In this document: piece after piece, positions 39,173 to 46,855 of the stretch
How positions within the stretch are numbered: position 1 is the stretch's first letter
Layout: each line of letters starts with the position of its first letter
NCBI GenBank assembly: GCA_903951825.1
Contig: CAJBDJ010000017.1
Location: forward strand, 1-59,835
DNA from: an uncultured Pseudomonadota bacterium
Lineage (GTDB): Bacteria > Pseudomonadota > Gammaproteobacteria > Burkholderiales > Rhodocyclaceae
Direction: 5' to 3'
Length of the DNA stretch: 59,835 nucleotides
The notes under the pieces: model-generated
What the model was told of the DNA's origin: nothing
Seen by the model: only the letters and a program-made list of their open reading frames with translations
Databases searched by the model: none
Translations under genes and position numbers: made by a program

Positions 39173-40972
39173 ATGAGCCATCTGGTAGAAGTCAACGTCC
39201 CCGACATCGGCGATTTTGCCGAAGTGCCGGTCATCGACCTGTTCGTTAAGGTCGGCGACAGCATCAAGGTCGACGACGCCATCTGCACGCTGGAGTCGGA
39301 CAAGGCGACGATGGATGTGCCGTCGCCGGTCGCCGGCGTCGTCAAGGAAGTGCTGGTTCAACTCGGAGTCAAGGTGGCCGAAGGCACGCTGTTGATCAAG
39401 GTTGAAGCAGGTGCTGCGGCGGCTGCTCCGGCGCCACAAGCCGCCGCACCGGTTGCCGCTCCGGCGGCGCCGGTGTCCGCCCCTGTCGCCGGCAGCCATG
39501 CCGGCGGTGCCGATATCGAGTGCGAAATGCTGGTTCTCGGCGCCGGCCCCGGTGGCTATTCCGCGGCTTTTCGCGCTGCCGATCTCGGCATGAAGACGGT
39601 TATCGTCGAGCGTTATGCAACCCTCGGCGGCGTTTGCCTCAACGTCGGCTGCATTCCGTCGAAGGCGCTGCTGCACGTCGCCGCCGTCATTGACGAAGCC
39701 CGGCACGCGGCTGATCTGGGTGTCACGTTTGCCGCGCCGACGGTCGACATCGACACCCTGCGCGCCCACAAGGACAAGGTCGTCGGCAAGCTGACCGGCG
39801 GCCTGGCCGGCATGGCCAAGGGGCGCAAGGTCGATATCGTGCGCGGCTACGGCCATTTCCTCGACGCGCATCACCTTGAAGTCGAAGAGACCACCGGCAG
39901 CAGCCAGGAAAAGACCGGCGCCAAAAAGGTCATCAAGTTCCAGAAATGCATCATCGCTGCCGGTTCGGCGGCCATGCATCTGCCCTTCATCCCGCGCGAT
40001 CCACGTATCGTCGACTCGACGGGCGCGCTCGAATTGCGCTTTGTGCCGAAAAAAATGCTGGTGATCGGCGGCGGCATCATCGGCCTCGAAATGGCCACGG
40101 TCTATTCGACGCTGGGTGCCAAAGTGGACGTCGTCGAAATGATGGACAGCCTCATGCAAGGCCCTGACCGTGATGCCGTCAAGGTGTGGGAAAAGCAGAA
40201 TCTGGCTCGTTTTGACAAGATCATGCTGAAGACCAGGACAGTGGCTGTCGACGCGAAGGAAGACGGTCTATGGGTCAAATTCGAAGGTGAAGCGGCACCG
40301 AATGCCGATGCCGTGCGTTACGACATGATCCTGCAAGCCGCAGGGCGTTCGCCGAACGGCAAGAAAATCGCCGCCGAGAAGGCTGGTGTGGCACTCACCG
40401 AGCGCGGTTTTATCAACGTGGATGCGCAGATGCGAACCAATGTCCCGCACATTTTCGCCATCGGCGACATCGTCGGCCAGCCGATGCTCGCGCACAAGGC
40501 CGTGCATGAAGCGCACGTCGCGGCGGAAGTCGCTGCCGGCGACTTGCAGGGCAAGCCCGACTTGGCGCGCGCCGCCTTCGACGCCACGGTGATTCCCGGC
40601 GTTGCCTACACCCATCCGGAAGTGGCTTGGGTCGGCATCACCGAAGAACAGGCGAAAAAGGAGGGGCGCAAGGTTGAGTCGGCCAAGTTCCCGTGGGCGG
40701 CCTCCGGTCGCGCCATCGCCAACGGTGCCGACTACGGCTTCACCAAGCTGATCTTCGATGCCGAAACGCATCGCGTCATCGGCGGCGCCATTGTCGGCCC
40801 CAACGCCGGCGACATGATCGGCGAAGTCTGCCTGGCCATCGAAATGGGCTGCGACGCCGTCGATATCGGCAAGACCATCCACCCGCACCCGACGCTCGGC
40901 GAAACCGTCGGCATGGCCGCCGAAGTTGCCCACGGCAGTTGTACCGACGTGCCGCCGCCACGCAAGAAGTAG
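39173..40972 (+). CDS. lpdA: Dihydrolipoamide dehydrogenase (E3) with N-terminal lipoyl domain
   Basis: 599 residues, about 120 longer than ordinary E3. The extension is a lipoyl domain (about 4-75, lipoyl Lys in ESDKATMDVPS) plus an Ala/Pro linker. The FAD domain starts EMLVLGAGPGGYSAAFRAA. The redox disulphide is in GGVCLNVGCIPSKAL, the NAD-binding segment is KKMLVIGGGIIGLEMATVYS, and the dimer-interface motif HPHPTLGET lies near the end. It reoxidises E2 dihydrolipoyl groups with NAD+. Lipoylated E3 is known from several betaproteobacteria. Followed by a strong terminator. Confidence 0.97.
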   Translation: MSHLVEVNVPDIGDFAEVPVIDLFVKVGDSIKVDDAICTLESDKATMDVPSPVAGVVKEVLVQLGVKVAEGTLLIKVEAGAAAAAPAPQAAAPVAAPAAPVSAPVAGSHAGGADIECEMLVLGAGPGGYSAAFRAADLGMKTVIVERYATLGGVCLNVGCIPSKALLHVAAVIDEARHAADLGVTFAAPTVDIDTLRAHKDKVVGKLTGGLAGMAKGRKVDIVRGYGHFLDAHHLEVEETTGSSQEKTGAKKVIKFQKCIIAAGSAAMHLPFIPRDPRIVDSTGALELRFVPKKMLVIGGGIIGLEMATVYSTLGAKVDVVEMMDSLMQGPDRDAVKVWEKQNLARFDKIMLKTRTVAVDAKEDGLWVKFEGEAAPNADAVRYDMILQAAGRSPNGKKIAAEKAGVALTERGFINVDAQMRTNVPHIFAIGDIVGQPMLAHKAVHEAHVAAEVAAGDLQGKPDLARAAFDATVIPGVAYTHPEVAWVGITEEQAKKEGRKVESAKFPWAASGRAIANGADYGFTKLIFDAETHRVIGGAIVGPNAGDMIGEVCLAIEMGCDAVDIGKTIHPHPTLGETVGMAAEVAHGSCTDVPPPRKK

Positions 40973-41010
40973 CGAAGCCGGCCGGCAAAGCTGAGCGCGG
41001 CGCGGCAAAA

Positions 41011-41048
41011 AACAGGCCGAACCCCACGCAAGTGGCGTTCGGCCTGTT
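41011..41048. terminator. Bidirectional terminator between lpdA and the biotinyl gene
   Basis: A 12-bp perfect stem (AACAGGCCGAAC / GTTCGGCCTGTT) with an inner CCAC/GTGG extension. It is flanked by GTTTCTC on the rightward side and a run of T (AAAAAA on + at 41007-41012) on the leftward side, so it can end both convergent units. Confidence 0.88.
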
Positions 41049-41078
41049 TCTCGTTGGCGCTACCGGCTCAATCGGCGC

Positions 41079-41483
41079 TCAGGCAAATTCAATCAGCACG
41101 TCGCCGGTCTGTACATGCTCGCCGGCTTTGACATTGACGGCGGCAATGACTCCGGCAAGCGGTGCGGTAATGTTGGTTTCCATCTTCATCGCTTCGAGCA
41201 GCAGCAGGGAGTCGCCAGCCTGAATTGTCGCTCCGGCACTGACGAGAACCTTGACGATCGTTCCGGAAACCGGGCTCCGGCAGCGTTTGGTCTCGCTGTC
41301 CGCGTCGCCGGCATCTTTTCCTTTGGGGACTGCCGGCGGTGGACTGGCAGCGCTCCCGGTCAGTCGTGCCGAGCCGACCGGATAGGCTGGCGGCAGGCTG
41401 GCATGCTCGGTTTCGGCGACGTCGACCTCAACCTCATACGTTTTTTCGTCGATGGTAATTCGTAGTTTCACGCTGCTTTCCAA
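41079..41483 (-). CDS. Biotinyl (BCCP-type) carrier protein
   Basis: A 134-residue carrier. An N-terminal region (VKLRITIDEKTYEVEVDVAE) is followed by a disordered Ala/Pro linker. The C-terminal biotinyl domain (about 65-134) contains LLLEAMKMETNI, with Lys in AMKM as the biotinylation site. The TTG start overlaps the upstream stop, and a GTG at 41471 is an alternative. It resembles the 1.3S subunit of Propionibacterium transcarboxylase and the C-terminal domain of oxaloacetate decarboxylase alpha. It carries CO2 between the two carboxyltransferases of this cluster (inference). Confidence 0.88.
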   Translation of the reverse strand: MESSVKLRITIDEKTYEVEVDVAETEHASLPPAYPVGSARLTGSAASPPPAVPKGKDAGDADSETKRCRSPVSGTIVKVLVSAGATIQAGDSLLLLEAMKMETNITAPLAGVIAAVNVKAGEHVQTGDVLIEFA

Positions 41484-41771
41484 TCAATGAAGCCGATGTG
41501 AGGCATGGACGCCGATACGGCCAACCTGCCCCCAGGCGCTGGAGTGCACCAGGCGCACCTGGCGAATGCTGGCGCGTACGCCGAGGTAGGCGGCCACTGC
41601 TGCCGCAATGATCAGCAACTCTTCTTCGCTCGGCGCCGTCGCGGCGCTGGGCTGGTTGCCGGCGACGCACAGTTCGAGTTCATTGACCCGGTGGTTGAGG
41701 GCGGCGATCTGCTCGCGCATTTGCGCAATCAGTGCTTGGAGTTCCTGGTCGGCTGGCAAATGCTGATCCAT
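41484..41771 (-). CDS. Small MmdE-like subunit of a biotin-dependent carboxyl-transfer complex
   Basis: A 95-residue protein. A short helical N-terminal half (QELQALIAQMREQIAALNHR) is followed by EEELLIIAAAVAAYLGVRAS, IRQVRLVHSSAW and GRIGVHASHRL. This C-terminal pattern recalls the small subunits found beside methylmalonyl-CoA decarboxylases and other acyl-CoA carboxylases (MmdE-like). It lies 7 bp downstream of the carboxyltransferase gene and overlaps the biotinyl gene, so it is probably a structural subunit. Assignment is from memory of the family pattern. Confidence 0.65.
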   Translation of the reverse strand: MDQHLPADQELQALIAQMREQIAALNHRVNELELCVAGNQPSAATAPSEEELLIIAAAVAAYLGVRASIRQVRLVHSSAWGQVGRIGVHASHRLH

Positions 41772-41778
41772 GATCGTC

Positions 41779-43326
41779 CTAAAGTGGGATCAGGCCATGC
41801 TTTTTGTGCGGCCTGGGGATACGTTTGATGCGCAGGTATTCGAGCGCCTGGGCGATGTGCTGGCGGGTCAGCGCCGGCTCAATGACGGCATCGACGAGAC
41901 GTTGTTCGGCGGCGACATACGGGTTGGAGAAGGTGTCGCGATAGCTGGCGATCAATTCGGCGCGCCGCTCCTCGGGATGTTCAGCGTCGGCGATTTCCTT
42001 GCGGAAAACGATTTCCGCCGCGCCCTCGGCACCCATCACGGCGATTTCCGCCGTTGGCCAGGCAAACACGCGGTCGGCATCGAGATCCTTGCCGCACATC
42101 GCCAGATAAGCCCCACCATAGCTTTTGCGCAGAATGACGGTGATCTTGGGGACGGTGGCCGACGAGTAAGCGAAGAGCAGCTTGGCGCCGTGGCGAATGA
42201 TGCCGCCATATTCCTGCTCGACGCCCGGCATGAAGCCGGGAACATCGACGAAGGTGAGCAGCGGAATGTTGAAGGCATTGCAGAAACGGATGAAGCGGGC
42301 TGCCTTGGTCGAGGCGTTGATGTCGAGCACCCCGGCCTTGACCGATGGCTGATTGGCGACAATGCCCACCGAACTGCCGCAGATGCGGGCAAAGCCGACA
42401 ACGATGTTCATCGCGTGAGCCGCCTGAACTTCCAGAAAGTCGCCGTTATCGACGACCGCGGCGATTACCTCGCGAACGTCGTATCCCTGCTTGCTTTGCT
42501 CCGGCAAAAGGGTTTCCAGCAACGGATTGGGGGCGATCGAATAATCCCCCTCGAGAATCGGCGGGTCTTCGAGATTGTTTGACGGCAGGAAGCCAAGCAG
42601 TTTGCGGCACAAAGCGATGGCGTGCCGGTCGTCGTCGGCGATGAAGTGAATGACCCCGGAATGAACCATGTGCGAATCGGGCCCGCCCAGTTCGTCGGCC
42701 GTCACCGTTTCGCCGGTCACCTGTTTGATCACTTGCGGCCCGGTAATGAACATCTGCGCCTGGCGGGTCTGGATGATGAAATCGGTCAGTGCCGGGCTGT
42801 AGGCAGCGCCGCCCGCACACGGGCCGCAGATCAGCGAAATCTGCGGCACAGCACCCGAAAGCATCACATTGGCGTGAAAGACCTTGCCGTAGCCGGACAA
42901 GGCGGCAATCCCTTCCTGCACCCGGGCACCACCGGAATCGTTAATAAAAACAAAGGGGGAGCCGGTCTTCAGCGAGGCGTGCATGATCTCGGCGACCTTG
43001 ATCGAATGCATCTCGCCGGCCGAACCACCGGCCACTGTGAAATCCTGACTGGCCAAATGAACGAGATGACCGGCAATCGACGCTGCACCGGTGATGACTC
43101 CGTCGGCGGCGAAGGTTTTGTCCTGCATGCCGAACAGCGTCGCGCGGTGACTCGCCAATTGGCCGATTTCCTCGAAACTGCCGGCATCCACCAATGCGGC
43201 CACCCGTTCACGGGCGGTCAGCCGCCCCGACTGACGGTGCTTTTCCAGCTTCTCGGCTCCACCCCCGAGGGTGGCCTCCTCACGGCGTCGCCGGAGTTCG
43301 GCAATTTTGTCCTGCATGGTGCTCAT
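41779..43326 (-). CDS. Acyl-CoA carboxyltransferase (12S/MmdA/PccB type)
   Basis: A 515-residue crotonase-fold carboxyltransferase moving CO2 between biotin and an acyl-CoA, most likely propionyl-/methylmalonyl-CoA. Conserved regions are the tandem carboxyltransferase domains with SGGARVQEGIAALSGYGKVF, GPCAGGAAYSPALTDFI, FVDVPGFMPGVEQEYGGIIR and AVMGAEGAAEIVFRKEI. Length fits MmdA, PccB and the 12S subunit. It lies between the 5S-type gene (12 bp) and the MmdE-like gene (7 bp). No biotin carboxylase gene is present, which argues for transcarboxylation or decarboxylation rather than ATP-dependent carboxylation. Confidence 0.92.
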   Translation of the reverse strand: MSTMQDKIAELRRRREEATLGGGAEKLEKHRQSGRLTARERVAALVDAGSFEEIGQLASHRATLFGMQDKTFAADGVITGAASIAGHLVHLASQDFTVAGGSAGEMHSIKVAEIMHASLKTGSPFVFINDSGGARVQEGIAALSGYGKVFHANVMLSGAVPQISLICGPCAGGAAYSPALTDFIIQTRQAQMFITGPQVIKQVTGETVTADELGGPDSHMVHSGVIHFIADDDRHAIALCRKLLGFLPSNNLEDPPILEGDYSIAPNPLLETLLPEQSKQGYDVREVIAAVVDNGDFLEVQAAHAMNIVVGFARICGSSVGIVANQPSVKAGVLDINASTKAARFIRFCNAFNIPLLTFVDVPGFMPGVEQEYGGIIRHGAKLLFAYSSATVPKITVILRKSYGGAYLAMCGKDLDADRVFAWPTAEIAVMGAEGAAEIVFRKEIADAEHPEERRAELIASYRDTFSNPYVAAEQRLVDAVIEPALTRQHIAQALEYLRIKRIPRPHKKHGLIPL

Positions 43327-43338
43327 GGTAATTCCCGT

Positions 43339-44838
43339 CTATTCGCCGACCGGGGCGACCGAAACCCGGTGCGAGCGGCCGTTCAGTTTGACATCGTAAG
43401 TCAGCGGTGATGACAGCGGTGGCGACCCGACCGCTGAACCTGGCGACTTGGCCAGCGCCGCCGGATCGTGCCCGAGATTCTTCGGGCCGAGTGCACGACT
43501 GGCGAAAAACCCCGGAGCTACCTGCGGGAACATGGCGTAAGTCAAAACATCCTCTTCGCTGCCATCGGCACCCGGCAACGCCCCGGCGGCCGCTTCAAGG
43601 GCGGCCCACTCGGGTGACAAAAGATCGGCCGGCCGCTCAACGATGGGCTCCTTGCGCGCCTGCTGGGCAGACTGCGCCAGAACCTGCGGATCGCGTTCGC
43701 CCGGTGCCTTGCCGTAGTAACCGAGCATGAGGTCGGCAAACTCGCTGGAGATGACTTTGTATCGCCCCATCAGCACATTGAATACCGCCTGGGTGCCGAC
43801 AATCTGGCTGGAGGGCGTCACCAGCGGCGGAAAACCGGCATCCTCGCGCACGCGCGGCACCTCGATCATGACTTCCGGCAAACGGTCGGCGGCATTCTGC
43901 TGCTTGAGTTGGCTCTCCATATTGGAGATCATCCCGCCCGGTATCTGACTGTCGAAAATATCGGTTTCAACCCCATTGATATTGGACATGAAGGCTTGAT
44001 AGCGCGGGCGCAAAGCGGCAAAGTGATCCTTGATGCGATGCAGGCAGGCCTTGTTCAACCGGGCCTCGTAAGCCGTACCGTCAAGCATGGCGACCAGGCT
44101 TTCGGTTGGATTGTGGCCGGGTCCCAGGCTCAGCGAACTGATCGCGGTGTCGACCCCATCGGCGCCGGCTTCGATGGCTTTCATCAAGGAAACCAGGGTA
44201 ACGCCGGTGGTCGAATGCGTGTGGACATGCACCCGCACCTCCTGACCACAACGCGCCTTGATGCCTTTGACAATATCGTAGGCTGGTTGCGGCTTGAGCA
44301 GCGCCGCCATGTCTTTCAGGCAGATCGAGTCGCAACCCAGCTCAAGAAGGCGCTCGGCCATGTCGATGAAGGTTGCGGTCGTATGCAGCGGGCTCACCGT
44401 GTAGCAGATCGTCCCCTGCGCGTGCTTGCCATTGCGGCGCACGGCATTGACCGACTGGCGAATGTTGCGAATGTCGTTCAAGGCATCGAAAACACGAAAG
44501 ACATCCATGCCGTTTTCAGCGGCCTTATCGACAAAACGGTCGACGACACCGTCCTCGTAATGCCGGTAGCCGAGCAAATTCTGCCCGCGCAGCAACATCT
44601 GCAGGCGCGAATTGGGCAGCAAGCGGCGGAAAGTGCGCAGGCGCTCCCAGGGGTCTTCATTAAGGAAACGAATGCAGGCATCAAAAGTCGCCCCACCCCA
44701 GCATTCGACCGACCAGTAGCCGGCCTGATCAATATCGGCACAGGCCGGCACCATGTCTTCCAGCGCCATGCGTGTCGCCAGCAGGCTTTGGTGCGCATCG
44801 CGCAGGCACAACTCGGTTACATCGATAATTTTGCTCAT
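43339..44838 (-). CDS. Pyruvate/oxaloacetate carboxyltransferase (5S/OadA type)
   Basis: A 499-residue TIM-barrel carboxyltransferase from the ATG at 44838 (MSKIIDVTELCLRDAHQSLL). Motifs are ECWGGATFDACIRFLNEDPW, QMLLRGQNLLGYRHYEDG, CLKDMAALLKP (biotin-dependent catalytic Lys) and HVHTHSTTGVTLVSLMKAIE (metal-binding His pair). It lacks the C-terminal biotinyl domain of OadA; that domain is the separate carrier encoded downstream, as in the Propionibacterium transcarboxylase 5S subunit. It would interconvert pyruvate and oxaloacetate using biotin-CO2. Confidence 0.9.
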   Translation of the reverse strand: MSKIIDVTELCLRDAHQSLLATRMALEDMVPACADIDQAGYWSVECWGGATFDACIRFLNEDPWERLRTFRRLLPNSRLQMLLRGQNLLGYRHYEDGVVDRFVDKAAENGMDVFRVFDALNDIRNIRQSVNAVRRNGKHAQGTICYTVSPLHTTATFIDMAERLLELGCDSICLKDMAALLKPQPAYDIVKGIKARCGQEVRVHVHTHSTTGVTLVSLMKAIEAGADGVDTAISSLSLGPGHNPTESLVAMLDGTAYEARLNKACLHRIKDHFAALRPRYQAFMSNINGVETDIFDSQIPGGMISNMESQLKQQNAADRLPEVMIEVPRVREDAGFPPLVTPSSQIVGTQAVFNVLMGRYKVISSEFADLMLGYYGKAPGERDPQVLAQSAQQARKEPIVERPADLLSPEWAALEAAAGALPGADGSEEDVLTYAMFPQVAPGFFASRALGPKNLGHDPAALAKSPGSAVGSPPLSSPLTYDVKLNGRSHRVSVAPVGE

Positions 44839-45105
44839 GGCTTTACTCAAACGTTGGGCAGCGACGGTTGGGAGCCGTTAACGCGGATGAAAAAAATGCT
44901 GCTCTCGGACTCGAACGGGGATTGTATGCTGCGTCGCAGCAAAATTATCATTTTACTTTCCCCCAACCAATATCCTGACAAGAGATCAGTCGCACCGGCG
45001 CCCGCCGACACTCGCCGCAAAGCGACGAGCCGACGGCAAGCTACGCTAAAATCAGTAGCGACAGGGCGGCGCCCGCCGCAGCGCCACTCACCTTTGCCGA
45101 GAATC

Positions 45106-45597
45106 ATGACCTCCAACAATCACTTGCCGCGCCGATCACCTGAAGAACAGGCTCGCCTCGAAACCCATCTGCGCGATATGTTCGAGCATCGCATCTGTTT
45201 CAATGAGCTGCTTGGCCTCAAGGTCGTTTCTTGCGAGCCGGGTACCCCGGCGCTGATTTTTGCCATGCGTCCCGAACTGATCGGTCACTATCAACACGGC
45301 CGTCTGCACGGCGGCGTCATTTCTACCGCGCTCGACACTGTCGGCGGCTTTGCCGTCACCGTCGCAATTGCCGAAAAGTTCAACAGCGAATCCACCGAGC
45401 AACTTGTCCATCGCTTCGGCCGGGTCGGCACCATCGACTTGCGCACCGACTACCTGCACCAGGGTATTGGCAAAACCTTCCTTGCCAGCGGACGAATCAC
45501 CCGTCTCGGCGGTCGTATTGCTTCGGTTCAAATGACACTGGTCAACGACACCGGCCTTCTGATCGCAACCGGCAGCGCCTCTTACGTTGTCAGCTGA
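45106..45597 (+). CDS. Hotdog-fold thioesterase family protein
   Basis: A 163-residue protein from the ATG at 45106; the longer in-frame extension crosses the 5S gene and is not used. It is a hotdog-fold PaaI/YigI-like thioesterase: ICFNELLGLKVVSCEPGTPA, then GHYQHGRLHGGVISTALDTV with the HGG signature, then VGTIDLRTDYLHQGIGK. Likely hydrolyses acyl-CoA. Divergent from the transcarboxylase-like cluster across 267 bp, which suggests a shared regulatory region but not necessarily shared function. Confidence 0.87.
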   Translation: MTSNNHLPRRSPEEQARLETHLRDMFEHRICFNELLGLKVVSCEPGTPALIFAMRPELIGHYQHGRLHGGVISTALDTVGGFAVTVAIAEKFNSESTEQLVHRFGRVGTIDLRTDYLHQGIGKTFLASGRITRLGGRIASVQMTLVNDTGLLIATGSASYVVS

Positions 45598-45689
45598 TTA
45601 TCGAACATCAGATGCATGAGGGGTAGGGGGCAGGGGGAAACCCAGCACGATCGAGAGATGAATTTCCATCATCGCCGAAGGCAAAAAAA

Positions 45690-45866
45690 GCCCCCGCGAG
45701 TGCCGTCAGACCGGCATCCTGAACCTGGGTTCAGAGTGGTTGCATTCCTTCCGCATCAGGAACACCCGAATAAGGGTGTGCACAACAGCGGCTTATCTGG
45801 TTCGCAACCGATGCCAATTAGCATTGGTTCAAGGAATATATGGTCTAAACAAACACCGCAGGGGAC
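45690..45866 (-). ncRNA. ssrS: 6S RNA
   Basis: A 177-nt RNA read leftward, starting 31 bp past the zapA stop, the usual ssrS position in beta- and gammaproteobacteria. The closing stem is visible: 5' CCCCTGCGGTGTTTGTTTAG pairs, with G-U pairs, with the 3' end GGTCTGACGGCACTCGCGGG. Internal sequence CTGAACCCAGGTTCAGG matches the conserved 6S hairpin (E. coli TTGAACCAAGGGTTCAA). The RNA ends in GGGGGC followed by seven T (45683-45689). 6S RNA sequesters sigma70 RNA polymerase in stationary phase. Confidence 0.9.
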
Positions 45867-45897
45867 GATCGGCGGAAGCGTTCCAACAGCGCCAGAA

Positions 45898-46233
45898 TCA
45901 GATGTCCAGTTGCTGCTGGGGCGCCAGCACGGTATCAAGCCGTGCTCCCATGGAATTGATAATACGCTTCGCTTCAGAAGTATCAAGAGATTCGGAAAGA
46001 ACTTTTTGCGGCTTGTCAGATGCTTCTGAGAGGTGTTCGTGGGCAATATTTAAAGCCGCCATGACAGCCACGCGCTCAGCAATGGTGTTCTTGGTTCGCT
46101 GAGCAATTTCACGCATTTTTTTGTCGACCATTGCAACAGCCTGCAACAAAGCTTCATGCTCTTGCGGACTACAGGCCACACGGTATTCCCGCCCCATGAT
46201 CTTGACGTCGAGAAAGTTTTGGTCGCCGTTCAT
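45898..46233 (-). CDS. zapA: Cell division protein ZapA
   Basis: 111 residues from the ATG at 46233 (MNGDQNFLDVKIMGREYRVA). The N-terminal globular part with CSPQEHEALLQAVAMVDKKM is followed by the long helix ERVAVMAALNIAHEHL typical of ZapA, which cross-links FtsZ filaments at the division ring. It follows the ZapB-like gene by 1 bp and precedes the 6S RNA gene, the standard order in this group. Confidence 0.92.
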   Translation of the reverse strand: MNGDQNFLDVKIMGREYRVACSPQEHEALLQAVAMVDKKMREIAQRTKNTIAERVAVMAALNIAHEHLSEASDKPQKVLSESLDTSEAKRIINSMGARLDTVLAPQQQLDI

Positions 46234-46234
46234 C

Positions 46235-46432
46235 TCAGAGACCTTCCGGGAGTTTGTCGACAAGGCCTTCAAGGCGTTCGCGCGCCGCTGTCACCGTCTG
46301 GCGCAGATGCAGACGCTCGGATTCGGCAGCGGCATTTTGATTTTTGAGGACTTCGTTCTCGGCACGCAATTGTTGAACCAGGGTAACAACCCGTTCAATC
46401 TTCGATTCGAGTGCTTCAAGTTTGCTTTGCAT
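46235..46432 (-). CDS. ZapB-like coiled-coil protein (DUF904/TIGR02449 type)
   Basis: A 65-residue, entirely helical coiled-coil protein (MQSKLEALESKIERVVTLVQ, LRAENEVLKNQNAAAESERL). It is coupled to zapA with 1-bp spacing, and the pairing with zapA supports a Z-ring role. Whether it is a true ZapB orthologue or the separate TIGR02449 family cannot be settled by eye. Confidence 0.82.
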   Translation of the reverse strand: MQSKLEALESKIERVVTLVQQLRAENEVLKNQNAAAESERLHLRQTVTAARERLEGLVDKLPEGL

Positions 46433-46561
46433 GGGATTAACTATAGAGGGAAAAATGCAGCTTGGTCAAGGACTAAGCCTCTATTCTAAAAGTGCTTTAT
46501 GGATAGTGGCGAGCATGTTTTTGATGCGACACAGCAGGGAGCCATGTATGATTCGTGGCGT

Positions 46562-46746
46562 TTCAGGTGCTGCGTGCGGTCGTTCCAAGCGCAGTTAAAC
46601 GGGAAAGCGGTGCGTCTCCATTGAGACAAAGCCGCTGCTGCCCCCGCAACGGTCAGTAAGTGCGGGCGTATCACGAAGCCACTGGGAGTCATCCTGGGAA
46701 GGCGATACGTCAAAACTTGCAAGCCCGGATACCGGCCTAAGACATC
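46562..46746 (+). promoter_or_regulatory. Cobalamin riboswitch
   Basis: Leader RNA with the landmark AdoCbl riboswitch segments in order: CAGGTGCTGCGTGC at the 5' side, GCTGCCCCCGCAACGGTCAG, GCCACTGGGAGTCATCCTGG, GGGAAGGCGATACG and the B12-box region AAGCCCGGATACCGGCC. It ends about 110 bp before the btuB ATG. Family knowledge: cobalamin binding hides the ribosome site or favours termination, shutting off uptake. A CCAC/GTGG element at 46755-46780 may belong to the expression platform. Confidence 0.95.
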
Positions 46747-46855
46747 TACGGAAGTGCCACGGGGTTGTGGTGCCGGTTCTGCCGACCCGCCCTTCCCGCA
46801 TTTTCTTCTCAATGTTATTCCGGCACGCGGGGACGCCCGCCGGGAAGGGAAAATC

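Noticed and set aside
43909-45105. Long upstream extension of the thioesterase frame
   Set aside because: It runs antisense through the 5S carboxyltransferase gene, whose protein is clearly real. The thioesterase fold begins only at 45106.
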